Notes under the pieces: generated by a model | What the model was told of the DNA's origin: nothing | What the model saw: the letters and a program-made list of their open reading frames with translations, nothing else | The model's database searches: none | Source: Picocystis sp. L7 | Taxonomy: Eukaryota > Chlorophyta > Picocystophyceae > Picocystales > Picocystaceae | Direction of reading: 5' to 3' | NCBI GenBank assembly: GCA_020975725.1 | Contig: QXJR01000029.1 | Location: 310,001 to 374,000, forward strand | DNA: 64,000 nucleotides | Shown: one piece after another, positions 20,153 through 30,205 of the stretch | Position numbering within the stretch: position 1 is the first letter of the stretch | Layout: every line of letters starts with the position of its first letter | Translations under genes and position numbers: made by a program

Positions 20153-22145
20153 GCCTCGTGCGCTTCGGCGAACTTCCTCGTTCCCACTTAACTCCAAGGA
20201 CTTAAAATGAAGTCGCATCCAAGATCGTCCCGAGGGAAGGGGGACTTGGACCAAAGAAGGCGCCTCTCTTCCTAGACCACACGAGAAGCACTGGACGGAC
20301 CTCGCGCGCCTTGTAGACGCAAGGATTCCAGATGCCCTCCACCCACCGACGTGCATGGCGAGAGGAAGAGGCGGTCGGAAGGGCCATGGGCGTCCCCATA
20401 ACGCCAACACGTCGTGTACGTGTTGGAATTGGAACGGGAAAACGCGCGAAACTCGAAGAATTCTCAACTTCGTGCACTCGAATTTGAAGCGTCTTCGGGT
20501 GCCTTCATGGGCAACGGCAAGGCGAATGGCCATGAGCTTCTCGACACGTGCCGGTCGGTGTTTCCGTGCCGTGTCTTCCCTGCTCGTGTTAGAACTTCTC
20601 TTATGGGGACCCTCTAGCATGGCTTGACCGTCCTTTCCGGATGTTGCCTTTGTCCAGTGCCCACACAAGGATTCAGCCCGTGCACGAGCGGTGGGGAGAA
20701 CTCCACAAAGGCCCACCGGGTTTGTTGGGCAAATTTGTACCACATAACAAATGGGACTCCGCCAATGAGTACGAGACAACCTATCGCTCATGTCAGACAC
20801 AATGCAGATGCTTTCAAGATGAGGTTTTAGACGAGAATTCCGTGACGATAAACCGCATTCGATAGTCTCGTTGCATTCGTCTTTGTTGACGGATTCTTCT
20901 CTTCCGACCCGGCCATGTTTTCGTTCGTGCTCACTGGCGCTCCTTTCCCTAGGAAAATAGAACGCAAGCCAACTATCAACGTTGTTTTACATAGGTGGGT
21001 GACGCCGAGTTCGCACCCACAATAAGCTCGTAATGACCTTCCTTGTTTGTTGTCTTGGAAAGGCTGCCATTTTGCTTCGTCTCTTGGGTCTTCATATTGC
21101 ATGCCTAGCCAATGGTCGAAACCTCATACGTGAACAAAGGGATCTTGGCTCCATCCCCATTAATGTTGGAAAAGCTAGGAAAATCTGCATTCTTGCTTTC
21201 TTCAACAATCTCTTCGCAATGATTTTCTCCAAGGAAGAAGCATCTCCTTTTTTGCTGCTTGATGAATGTGCAAAGGAGAGTGCCCACGAAGGATGACATT
21301 GGACATTGCAAAGCTTGATCAATGGTTTTCAAAAGAAAGGAACGAACGCAACTTGGGCGTTTTGCTACTGGGCCTCCACGTAGTGCAAGATTACGTACAA
21401 GTTGCGCAAGACGTGATCACGGCAATTCTCACCAATGCCCTAATAGGTTGAGACGTGGAGCCACATTCCGATTTTTCAGTGTTGGTTGGTTTTGTCCTCG
21501 TCACTGAAGGTAGGTCTCGGAGAGGGAAGGGCAAGCCATGTGAACAGTCAAGCCACGAATTAAGAAGACGAAGGAATGATGGCAAGGCCTGAAAGATTCC
21601 TTCACGATGCCGGTTTAGAAGTTCGCCCGATTCCAGCACTGGGTTAGCGGACAATTGAGAAGAGGGGGGGGGAGGTTAGCTTCTTCGATGCATAGCACAC
21701 GCGGAGGTGAGATCATTGCGTGCGCTTGGCATTAGAAATGGCGTGGGCATGGTGATAGCGTTCCTAAGTGCACACACCCGAGGAACGAGGGTGTGGGAAC
21801 TGGGCCAAAGCATGGCATAAGGCCGCCCATAGCTGTGGCAATTTGTGGTCGCTGCGACCACACAAAACAGGCGTACCAATACGCCCACGAACCAAAGAGA
21901 CCGATGGAAACTCCGAGCCACGCATGGGAGGATGAGAGACCAAAGTCGCGGGCGGAAGATGCGGCCAATTGCCTGTCCAAGAGGAGGTAGGGCCCACTAG
22001 GCTTGCATCACATCCGATTTCATGGGCGCGAAGGAAGACAAGTGTGTGTTAGTTATGGTGTGCAATGCATCCTCCAGGCTAGAACGACAAATCCGGGGCG
22101 CGTGTTTCTATGGTGCAGCCTTCGTAAGCCCGTCATGCGGGCGGA
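20153..22145. other. Gene-poor stretch, ~2 kb
   Basis: No gene is recognised on either strand. From about 20850 the sequence becomes AT-richer and resembles the interior of the transposon at 4-14 kb in composition, with short opposing frames (for example 21033-21296 plus, 21092-21332 minus). It may be a decayed mobile element. I saw no inverted ends. Confidence 0.35.
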
Positions 22146-23759
22146 TCAATCCGGACGCAAGGCATGCACGAGTTCCTCTGCGAGTCCTTGAGCGACCCGT
22201 TCTGCCTCGTTGCAGACACGATCCACCTTGGACGGGCCCATGCCACGTGCGCAGGTGGAAGAGAGGAAGCTTCCGAAGGATTCGGACAGGGTCAAAGCTT
22301 CGTCTCCTGCGCCCAAGGAAGCCATGGCGTGTGCCAGCACCGCGCCCTCCAAGTGTGCATTGCCCACCGCCACCACCATTAGCTGTTCGAACAGGTCCGA
22401 GGGCGCCACCTCCAGCAGGTGACGGGCGGCGGCGTCTCCTGCTCTGGGTGCGTCCATCAACGGGGTCTGCTCGTGGACGGGTAGGGGTTGAGCAGAAGCA
22501 AACAGCTGTGCCCACAGGCTGTCTTTGGCGCTCATGCGCGCACTCAACCGGCCTGGTGCGTGCGTGGGTTCGCATCCTTCCGGTCCTTCTCCTGCGATGG
22601 GAGGTTCTGGATGTTCGCTTGCCTTCGTCTCTTCCCAATCCGACGGCGAATACCATCGCACGAAGTCCGCCAAGGTGGCGCCCGCGTTGCAGGCTTTGAA
22701 GGCCTGCATGTCTGCACGCAGCTGGGCGCATCCCAATCCGATGGATCCTTGCTGTTGCATCTGCTGTGCTTCTTGCATCTCTTCGGAGGAGAGCAAAGGG
22801 GGCGGTTGTGTGACGGGTGCACGCATCGGTTGTCCAGTTTCCAAGAGCTTCAATCCCGTGTCTGTTGCGACCTCTTCCTCGTGCACCTCGTCTCCGCTCC
22901 ATTCCATGGCACGCACGAGTGGATCGTGGGGTTGGTGCGATTTCAACCTCCACACGCATCCGTTGATCATCTCCAGGTGCTGGTGGAGGGTGCAGGCGCA
23001 CAGGTCCACCACTTCCACGTGTCGACACACCCTGGGGACGTAGGTGCGCGTTTCCCATCGCCTGCGAACGGCACGGGCCAGATCCATCCAGTACGTGGCC
23101 ATGTCCGAAGCACGTGTTTGCGCACCCACGAGCAGGGCCGCCTGGGCCAGGAAACCGCGCATGGGCGCTCCACCTACGCGCAGCATGGTGGGCAATCGCA
23201 CGTGTTCGTCCAGTTCCACGACTAGTCCGACGGGACGTTCGGCTTGGTCGTCGAAGAGCAGGCGCAGGGTGGGTGCAGCGTCCGTATCTGGCGGTGGGAC
23301 TACCACTTCGCTCAGGCGACGCATGACGTGCAGGAAGGCGGCGGCGGTCCTTCCGGTCTTCTTGGAGGATCGTGCTTGTTTCGCCGCTTCCGACGCACGT
23401 CCTTCCAGCCTTGCGTTTCGTTCGTTCGCCATGGTTTCCAGGTCGGTGCAGGTCCTCGCCACGTCCATTGCGTCCGCCAGTCTCCTGGTGGCTTGCGTGT
23501 ACGCCGCCACTCGACGCATCTGTCGCTTCAACCCGTTCCTTGTGGTGGGCAGGAGCTCTTCGTCCGTCCATTCCTCTTGGTCGGTGTCGGTGTCCGAATC
23601 CTCCAGTCGAAACGTCGATGCGTCCATCGATCCCCATCCTCCCTCCCCTTGTTCTCCTTCTTCTTCGCTCCACTCTCCCTCTCCTCCATCTCCACCTGGC
23701 TCGGACGATCCCTTGTCTTGTCCCAGTGCTTCCAAGAAGCCTGCCGCGAAGGCGCGCAT
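22146..23759 (-). CDS. Rab3GAP catalytic-subunit family protein
   Basis: A 537-residue product. The diagnostic segment LRADMQAFKACNAGATLADF plus VRWYSPSDW (about residues 345-375) is close to the hallmark of RAB3GAP1, the catalytic subunit of the Rab3/Rab18 regulator. The block GRLSARMSAKDSLWAQLF follows, as in the family. It is much shorter than the human protein (981): the N-terminal half is reduced to an acidic Ser/Glu region, and only the C-terminal conserved half is present. The segment that in animals reads roughly PARRQRRLFD reads PVHEQTPLMD here, so the arginines expected around the catalytic Arg are not evident. ATG 23759 is the first in frame. An upstream exon supplying more N-terminus cannot be excluded. 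The 5' end is about 110 bp from a TIR element. Confidence 0.75.
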   Translation of the reverse strand: MRAFAAGFLEALGQDKGSSEPGGDGGEGEWSEEEGEQGEGGWGSMDASTFRLEDSDTDTDQEEWTDEELLPTTRNGLKRQMRRVAAYTQATRRLADAMDVARTCTDLETMANERNARLEGRASEAAKQARSSKKTGRTAAAFLHVMRRLSEVVVPPPDTDAAPTLRLLFDDQAERPVGLVVELDEHVRLPTMLRVGGAPMRGFLAQAALLVGAQTRASDMATYWMDLARAVRRRWETRTYVPRVCRHVEVVDLCACTLHQHLEMINGCVWRLKSHQPHDPLVRAMEWSGDEVHEEEVATDTGLKLLETGQPMRAPVTQPPPLLSSEEMQEAQQMQQQGSIGLGCAQLRADMQAFKACNAGATLADFVRWYSPSDWEETKASEHPEPPIAGEGPEGCEPTHAPGRLSARMSAKDSLWAQLFASAQPLPVHEQTPLMDAPRAGDAAARHLLEVAPSDLFEQLMVVAVGNAHLEGAVLAHAMASLGAGDEALTLSESFGSFLSSTCARGMGPSKVDRVCNEAERVAQGLAEELVHALRPD

Positions 23760-23880
23760 CGTCGGTCATCCACCCACCTCCGCCTTCCCCTGCCCTGCCC
23801 CCACACCACCCACATCGACATCCGCCTGGTCGGATGTGGATCCCACCTCCGTCTCGCCCGGGCGAGGGGGCGGGGGGGGG

Positions 23881-24583
23881 GGAAGCGACTGAAAAATGAC
23901 CCCACCGAGGGCTGAAAGTCGACCCCCCCTGGTTTCACACCCCATTCGGAAGATACACCCGGGTTCGAATGGGGGGGGAGTTTGTTAACCACAGGGACCA
24001 CCCCCAAGGCCAAGGCAACGAAAGAGGGTGGAAGGAGACGAACCTTCCACGCCCACTCGGATACTTTGGATCGATGGGCGATGGAATGGGATTGTACCTC
24101 GAGACACGACTCTCCACCCCACGAGGCACCTCACTCGGTACATACCTTGCCATTTTCACATTGCTTGCGTGGCCTAAAGGACAATCCCACATGGTCCATG
24201 ATTTGGTATGCCAATGTAGGATGAGTTGGAAGGTGATGCAACGGCTGGTGTGCAAATCCAAATCTTCTTCCCTTCACTCCAGCGAGGAAAAGCGTACCAT
24301 GCACGACAAGCTCCCGTGGCCCGTGCTTCTCCCCATCCTTCTTCCGCTTCCGGATCGAAGGATCTCCGGTCTTCCAACTTTTCCCCACCCGATGCGAGAT
24401 TTGAAAAGAAAAACGAGGTTCGTCTCCTTCCACCCTCTTTCGTTGCCTTGGCCTTGGGGGTGGTCCCTGCGGTTAACAAACGTCGCCCCCTCTTTTCGAA
24501 CCCGGGTGTATCTTCCGAATGGGGTGTGAAACCAGGGGGGGTCGACTTTCAGCCCTCGGTGGGGTCATTTTTCAGTCGCTTCC
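23881..24583. mobile_element. 703-bp non-autonomous TIR element (MITE, possibly Mutator-like)
   Basis: The termini GGAAGCGACTGAAAAATGAC and its complement bound inverted repeats of about 165 bp (23881-24045 and 24416-24583), which differ mainly near TTCGAATGGGGGGG/TTCGAAAAGAGGGGG. The 11-mer gcggggggggg is present immediately outside both ends (23870-23880 and 24584-24594). The ~370-bp core has no recognisable gene. Long TIRs plus a 9-11-bp duplication are typical of Mutator-like elements; that family assignment is inference. It lies between the Rab3GAP gene and the GA satellite. Confidence 0.8.
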
Positions 24584-24719
24584 GCGGGGGGGGGATCCAG
24601 GAGAGGTCCGGGGGGGTCCGCCCGGGAGAAGGAGAGGGAGGTCCCGATGAAAGGGAGAAAGAAAGGGAAAGGAGAGCGACAACGGTCCGGTTGGGGGGTC
24701 TGACCGGGAGACTGGCCGA

Positions 24720-25170
24720 GAGATTGGGAGAGAGAGAGAGACGGTGGGGGGGAGGGAGAGAGTGGTGAGAGAGACTGGGAGAGTGAGAGAGTGGCTGACA
24801 GAGTGGCAGACTGAGAGAGTGGCTGAGAGAGAGTGGCAGACAGAGAGAGAGTGGCAGACAGAGAGAGAGTGGCAGACTGAGAGAGATTGGGAGAGAGAGA
24901 GTGGCAGACAGAGAGAGAGTGGCTGAGAGAGAGTGGCAGACAGAGAGAGAGTGGCAGACAGAGAGAGAGTGGCAGACTGAGAGAGATTGGGAGAGAGAGA
25001 GTGGCAGACAGAGAGAGAGTGGCTGAGAGAGAGTGGCAGACAGAGTGGGAGAGAGAGAGATTGGGAGAGAGAGAGAGAGAGAGAGTGGTTGAGAGATTGG
25101 GAGAGAGAGTGGTTGAGAGATTGGGAGAGAGAGAGTGGCAGAGATTGGGAGAGAGAGAGTGGCAGAGATT

Positions 25171-25216
<46 letters not shown>

Positions 25217-25274
25217 TTGAGAGATTGGGAGAGAGAGTGGTTGAGAGATTGGGAGAGAGAGAGTGGCAGAGATT

Positions 25275-25316
<42 letters not shown>

Positions 25317-25374
25317 TTGAGAGATTGGGAGAGAGAGTGGTTGAGAGATTGGGAGAGAGAGAGTGGCAGAGATT

Positions 25375-25426
<52 letters not shown>

Positions 25427-25490
25427 TTGAGAGATTGGGAGAGAGAGTGGTTGAGAGATTGGGAGAGAGAGAGATTGGGAGAGGGAGTGG
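24720..25490. repeat. GA-rich satellite/microsatellite array
   Basis: About 770 bp made of (GA)n runs with interspersed GTGGCAGA, GTGGCTGA, GTGGTTGA and GATTGGGA units. Higher-order periodicity is visible: the GTGGCTGAGAGAGAGTGGCAG block recurs at about 24820, 24920 and 25020 (~100 bp). Later, GTGGTTGAGAGATTGGGAGA blocks recur between pure GA runs. The complementary strand would read as long Ser/Leu frames, which are not genes. The array stops about 10 bp before the coiled-coil gene's ATG. Confidence 0.92.
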
Positions 25491-25500
25491 AAGCGAAGGG

Positions 25501-26562
25501 ATGTTGCGATACGCGAGGGAAGCGCTGGAGCGCTTGGACGAACAAGCGGCGTCCTTGGCCACCTTGGAAGGAGGGATTGAGGATGGTGGCGTGGTCGAGG
25601 AGGAGGAGGAGGTGCCCACGGCCGTGGCACGTGCAAACGCACTGCGCACGCGTGGCCGATGGACCCGACAAGAGACCCAACAGACCGTCGAAGATCTGCT
25701 GGTGCGTTGGGAAAGCGCCAAGATGAGAGAGAAACAAGACCATCACGAAGAAGAAAAGAGAGCCAGGAGGAGAGAAGCAGAAGCCCAACAGATGAGGAAC
25801 CAAGCCGCCCAAATGCGACGGGAAGCACGTGCTGAACAGCTCGCCTGCGGAGAAGCGAGGTCCAACCGGAACGCCACCGCGTCCATGGCACGTGCACGAG
25901 CCAGAGAACTCGAACAGGAGATCCAAGACGGAGCAGAAGCGACGAAAGACGCACAGAAAAGGACCGAATGGAGGGACCAAACGCGCGTCCGACTCGAAGG
26001 AGAAGCACGAACGATGCAAGTGCGACTCTCGGAGCTCCAAAGGAAGAAAGAAGAGGTCTCGGAACGATGGAAGAGATCCGTGCAGGCAGATGGGATCCCG
26101 ACAGAGGAGCACGGGAAGGAAGGAGAAGCGACGCACGAAGCCAAGGTGGAAGCGTGGAAGAGAAGGAGAGACCGGAGGATGGAAGAGTTGGAACGTATCC
26201 AACACGAAAGACGCGAACCGACGTCGCCAGGCTCGAGAGACGCGGCCAAGAGACGCGTGGCGAACGCATTGGAACAGGAGAGAGCCGCCAAAGCCACGCG
26301 AGCGGACGCCCTGCGTCGAGAAGTGGAAGCCTTGCGCATGGCCGTGCGGGAAGCGACGAACAAACGTGACGAAGCGAGGCGAAATGCACCGTCCACCTTC
26401 CCGCCGCCACCAGGGAGAATCGGACAGCAAGAGACGTCCAAAGACGTCCTGATGTCGTGTGTGAAAGCCGCGCGAAGATCCGCCGCGGTGCGGCTCTCCG
26501 CATTGACCTACCTCTTCGCCCTCCACGGAATGGCCCTGGTGCTCCTGGCCTGGCGGCTGTGA
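25501..26562 (+). CDS. Coiled-coil protein with C-terminal membrane anchor
   Basis: A 353-residue product. From about residue 55 to 300 it is an almost continuous, highly charged coiled coil rich in R, E, A and Q (for example KMREKQDHHEEEKRARRREA). It ends with the hydrophobic segment VRLSALTYLFALHGMALVLL before WRL. This layout fits a tail-anchored membrane protein. I do not recognise a family. ATG 25501 directly follows the GA satellite; the frame is open through the satellite but that part is repeat-encoded. No intron is apparent. The long Ser/Leu-rich minus-strand frames over this gene are shadows. Confidence 0.65.
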   Translation: MLRYAREALERLDEQAASLATLEGGIEDGGVVEEEEEVPTAVARANALRTRGRWTRQETQQTVEDLLVRWESAKMREKQDHHEEEKRARRREAEAQQMRNQAAQMRREARAEQLACGEARSNRNATASMARARARELEQEIQDGAEATKDAQKRTEWRDQTRVRLEGEARTMQVRLSELQRKKEEVSERWKRSVQADGIPTEEHGKEGEATHEAKVEAWKRRRDRRMEELERIQHERREPTSPGSRDAAKRRVANALEQERAAKATRADALRREVEALRMAVREATNKRDEARRNAPSTFPPPPGRIGQQETSKDVLMSCVKAARRSAAVRLSALTYLFALHGMALVLLAWRL

Positions 26563-27354
26563 ACCGCCTCCTTGGACGTCCATGGCGGAATGCCACCGAG
26601 ACGCGTCCGTAGGATACATCACCCGATGCCCGGACCTCCTGGCGCGAAGAGGGCAGGGCATCCCGAGGCGATGGGAACAACGCGGATGCTCGCACCTGCG
26701 AAGCAGCCCCGCACCCATCGCGATCGGTGTGCAGGAGAGAATGGACGTTCTTGCTGACTGATGAATCGGGAACGAACCATGGACCCCTTTACAGCGGAAA
26801 CGCAAGTCCGTGGCGTCTGCCAGAGGATCGCAGTACCCAACCATCCGACGACGCATGCACGAGGCAACTGCACCCGGGAAGGAAGATCAAGCGCCGGCCA
26901 GGCATGCAAGCAGCCATCGAGGAGGCGCGGGCGCTGAGCTGCCCCCAACTGGGCTCGAGTGCAGGGTCTTGCGCTGCATCTTCGTGACGAAAGGAAAGGG
27001 TCCGGACATTGACCCCGTTCGCCTGGGAAGAACAGCAAACAAACCGCGGTTCTTTGGGTTGCGTTGGACTGGCTTGACACGACAATCCCGGGACAGGTAC
27101 GGCTTCTTGCATGTCCTGCCTTCGGTGCACACATTCGGCGACGGAGCGTGGTGTACCCGGCGGGGCACATGCGAGCGAGGGATCTCGTTGCAAAGGATCG
27201 GGTCACTGCACAGCGCACCACACACACATTCATTTCAAATCACTCGCACATTCGGCGCGATATCCTGCCTTGTCACAACGATCCCCGTCTCCTGCGTGCA
27301 TTTCATCCCTTGGAAATCCCCCTCGGTTCAAACGCCCCCTCCTGTCCCACAGCA
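26563..27354. other. Unassigned stretch
   Basis: Several overlapping frames but no recognisable product. A possible short exon starts at ATG 26582 (MAECHRDASVGYITRCP), followed by a GTGTGC donor-like site at 26727 and a GCTGAC near 26753, the intron motif used elsewhere in this window. No convincing continuation could be joined, so no gene is claimed. Confidence 0.3.
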
Positions 27355-27759
27355 TCAGGCCTCGAGGTCGTTGGTTCCAGCGGTCTGGAGGGAGGGCCAC
27401 TCGAGGCGAGCCCATCGAACTCCTGGGGGCAAACTTGCAAGTGTCGAAGCGATGGATTGCCGGGCAAGCCGATTCAAAACCAGTGTCCAGGCAGCTTGTT
27501 GGGCAGGCCAGCAAAAGGAACCTACAAACGAGCGTTGCCGTGGATAGCCAATCCTGGAACGGTGGGGCACGGAGCTCTGCTGTGCAAGCAAGCCCTGAAG
27601 GTGCAGGATACCGTCGAAACCGGGAGACAGAGAGACGCCTACCGAATGGAAAGATGGCAGCAGGCACGAACCATGCAGGGATTCGACGAAACGACGGGCA
27701 TCCGATCGTCGGACGCATAGGACGAGCAGTAGCAAAAGGCAACAGGCTAGCTCACGCAT
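27355..27759 (-). CDS. Possible small secreted protein
   Basis: A 134-residue frame from ATG 27759. The first 20 residues (MRELACCLLLLLVLCVRRSD) look like a signal peptide. The remainder is moderately hydrophobic and not recognised. Frames on the opposite strand are about equally long, so coding status is uncertain. It could be a first exon of a longer gene. It would lie ~95 bp from the RED gene's stop codon on the same strand. Confidence 0.3.
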   Translation of the reverse strand: MRELACCLLLLLVLCVRRSDARRFVESLHGSCLLPSFHSVGVSLSPGFDGILHLQGLLAQQSSVPHRSRIGYPRQRSFVGSFCWPAQQAAWTLVLNRLARQSIASTLASLPPGVRWARLEWPSLQTAGTNDLEA

Positions 27760-27853
27760 GGAACAGGCGCAACGTCGAGGGTGAGCACGCACATAGCCGC
27801 GCGCCGAGGCAAGCACACCTTTCAGCCATGCCCACGACCCGAGCTCGATCTTC

Positions 27854-29366
27854 TCAATGGCCGTGCCCTTGCCCCTCGGTTCCTTGCACTTTTATTTGGA
27901 AGCCTTCTTTGGTTTCTTCCTTGCGCTTCAGCAAGGATTGAATTTTCTGGTACTCCTGGTTTAGCTTGGCCTTCTTCTGCCCCTTGACCTTGGACTTTGC
28001 GCCCTTCTCTTCCTCTTCTTCCTCGCCTGCCTTTTTCTTCTTCTCGTCCATGTCCTCTCCTTCCTCGTCATCCACCGCATCGTATTCCCCTCCTTCCAGC
28101 TTCCCTTCCAATTCCTTGAGGAGCTCGTCCCTGGACCGCTTGACCTTCCATCTTGGCTCTTCTCCGGGTTGATCCACGCCTTTCATCGACTGCCGCTCTT
28201 CTTGCAGGGCACGGAGCGCCTCCTTGGACACGGGAACCGGTGCCGGGGGCAAGGGAGAACCGGCGGAATCCGGTTCCTCCGGCTCGTGTTGGGAAGCATG
28301 CGGTGCTTCCAGCTCCTCCGGGGTCGGATACATTGCATAGTCGCCTCGCGGGAGGGAGGGACCTTCCATCCCTCCGTCGCTCTCCTGTTGTTCGTCGGCT
28401 TCTTCGGATGCGTCCGAGGACGAATAGCCGGCCAGGATGCCTACCTTTGGCACTCCTTCTTCTGGTTCCATGGACGTGCCCCTTCCCACCCCTTCGAAGA
28501 TGTCCTCGTCGTCGCTCCCATGCGCTGGTGCATGGTCCACGCGGAGGTGGGTTCCCGACGGCGGTTCGCGTGCCACGGAAATTGGGTGGCTCGGAGGTAC
28601 GGCGGCGGCGATCCTTCCGTCCGGCGCGTGCGTTGGGGATGCTCGGACGTCGCAGGGTCCATCGTCCGTCTGTGGTTGTTGGAATCCGGGGGTCCCGGTG
28701 TCCGTTTCCACTTCCACGGACGTGTGGATGCGCGTGATGGGCGGGGAGGGGTCCTTTCCTGCATCCCACCTGGACGGCGCGGGCGCGTCCGTCCCGTGCG
28801 ATCGACGCGCGATGTCTCGTACCTCCTGGGCGGACAGGAGCAGGTCGCAGTTCGGACGTTTGGTGTGGGCCCAAGCTTCTCCTTCCCGCGTGGCCATCCT
28901 CACTCGTTCCATCACTTCGGTGTTTGCCAGGGCGCTCCCTCTTTGGATGGAAAAGGCATGGGATGGACCACTTTCCTCTTGCGCTTGCGCTTGCGTTTGG
29001 GTGGGTGTGGGTGTGGGTGTGGATGTTTCCTCGCCTGGGTCCTCCTTCCTGGGCGCGATGGCGACACGGTGCGTTTCGCTCGACACGGCGTGCTTCGAAC
29101 GCGCCAGCTCTTCCCTCGTCCTGCGCACTTGTTCCAGGTCCAATCCCATCCGAAGTGGACGCGTGCCTTGGCGTTCCTCGTCCGCGCATCTGCCTTCCCG
29201 ACGCTCGCGTGCGCGATCCCTGTCCGTGCCACGACGTCAGCCAGGCGCCTTCCCTTCCCTTCCTTTCGTCGTTCGCGTCCTTCGTGGACGTGACGTGCCC
29301 GCACCGATACGTCCTTCCTCGCTCCATCGCCTCCGAAGCGCGTCCGCGTCCGCGCGACGCCGGCAT
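27854..29366 (-). CDS. RED (IK)-like spliceosomal protein
   Basis: Two exons: 29366-29305 and 29219-27854, with an 85-bp intron at 29220-29304 (donor GTGCGG, GCTGAC, acceptor CAG). Joining them gives TYRDRARERREG, the RED N-terminal motif (YRDRAKERR in animals). Then come MGLDLEQVRRTREEL (KGLDxALLxKVRxEI in animals), EDIFEGVGR (matching IFEDIG), GDYAMYP (matching YAECYP) and a final basic/acidic tail with YQKIQSLLKRKE (matching WKKISAIIEKRK). RED pairs with SMU1 in the spliceosomal B complex. About 475 residues. The central RED_N block is weakly conserved. ATG 29366 is used; an additional upstream exon is possible. The acidic EEEEEEKG tract near the C-terminus is low complexity. Confidence 0.65.
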
Positions 29367-29701
29367 GTCGCACGTGCGCCTTTCGTCCCGGTCCGGAATG
29401 GCGCGACGCGAAAGGGAAGGTTCGCGGCTCAAGCCTCGCGGATGGCGATGAAGGACGCGCGCGCTTGGGTCTCGCGGAGTTGGAAAGGACGTGAGACACG
29501 TGTGCGGTTCGAATTCGCGCGTTTACACCTCGATCCTGCGTGTCTTTTCTTCCTGTTTTCGTCGCTCTCGCGGTCGGGATCGTCCGCGTGGGAACGTGGA
29601 CGATCCATCGCGTGCTCGGATCCACCGCGCGCGCGCATTTCCCGCCATGGACGACGGCGCCATCCGGTTCCACCGTTCCTGCTGCTGCGGCTGCTGCCGC
29701 T

Positions 29702-29868
29702 TCAGTGGGAGAGGAAGGCGGCGGTGAGCGCGTCGGGAAAGAAGCGGTTGACTTCGATCACGGCGGCCGCCAGCACGAAGAAGAACACCGTGGACACCAC
29801 CGGCGCGGTGGACAGGTACACCTTCAAGTAGGACATGTTCCCTGGTTCGCCTTCCTTCCCGGCCTGCT

Positions 29869-29901
<33 letters not shown>

Positions 29902-30205
29902 GACGGTGATGATGAGGAGGATGAGGATGATGCGTCAGCACGGGTCGGCGTTCGACGCGTCTGTCTTCCCTTCCCTTCCTTTTTTCGTGGCAGGAACGGG
30001 CGCCTTTCGCGCGAGGGGAACGCACCATGGCCACGACGTTGCGATCGGCACGCGCCTGGGCGCGTTCCATGCCGGCCTTCCTCGTGCTTGGACGCGCGTT
30101 TCCGAAGGCACCGGCGCGTTTTCCGGCGAGGGAGGGACTCGCACGTCCTCCCACGCGTCCGACACGCGCCTGGGCCGCGGCTTGGGGTCGCGCGAGGGCG
30201 TTCAT
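29702..30205 (-). CDS. psaJ: Nuclear-encoded photosystem I subunit IX (PsaJ) with transit peptide
   Basis: Two exons: 30205-30026 and 29863-29702. The 162-bp intron at 29864-30025 has donor GTGCGT, GCTGAC and acceptor CAG (alternative acceptor 3 bp earlier). Exon 2 ends with a near-complete PsaJ of 44 residues. Its core [16 protein letters not shown], then [11 protein letters not shown], matches plastid PsaJ (typically YLSxAPVLST...IEINRxFPDAL), including the single membrane helix. Exon 1 encodes 60 residues rich in Ala, Arg and Ser without acidic residues except near its end ([20 protein letters not shown]). It ends VVAM, a typical chloroplast transit peptide. PsaJ binds PsaF and stabilises photosystem I in the thylakoid. 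It is normally encoded by the plastid genome, so a spliced nuclear gene with a targeting peptide is unusual. Total about 113 residues before processing. Confidence 0.85.
29871..29899. repeat. GTC/GAC trinucleotide repeat in psaJ intron
   Basis: About 29 bp of (CGT)n. If not spliced it would encode a run of Arg within the psaJ frame. Its position between the branch motif and acceptor supports intronic status. Confidence 0.8.

Noticed and set aside
24549-26856. Long minus-strand Ser/Leu-rich frames (up to 763 codons)
   Set aside because: They are the complement of the GA satellite (GA repeats read as Ser-Leu) joined to the antisense of the coiled-coil gene. There is no homology and no start context.
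26582-26900. Two-exon gene starting MAECHRDASVGYITRCP
   Set aside because: Donor- and CTGAC-like signals exist, but the spliced continuation is short, basic and without homology. It was left as unassigned.
27064-27720. Plus-strand 218-codon frame as a gene
   Set aside because: No homology and no start context, and the opposite strand has an equally good frame with a signal peptide.
29870-30025. Arg-rich run (from GTC repeats) inside the psaJ frame as part of the protein
   Set aside because: The segment has a GTGCGT donor, GCTGAC and a CAG acceptor, and removing it keeps the frame. Such a run between targeting and mature parts would be odd.
29702-30205. psaJ as a random plastid-DNA insertion (NUPT)
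   Set aside because: A NUPT would carry AT-rich plastid codons and neighbouring plastid genes. This copy is GC-rich, has a targeting exon and has a spliceosomal intron.
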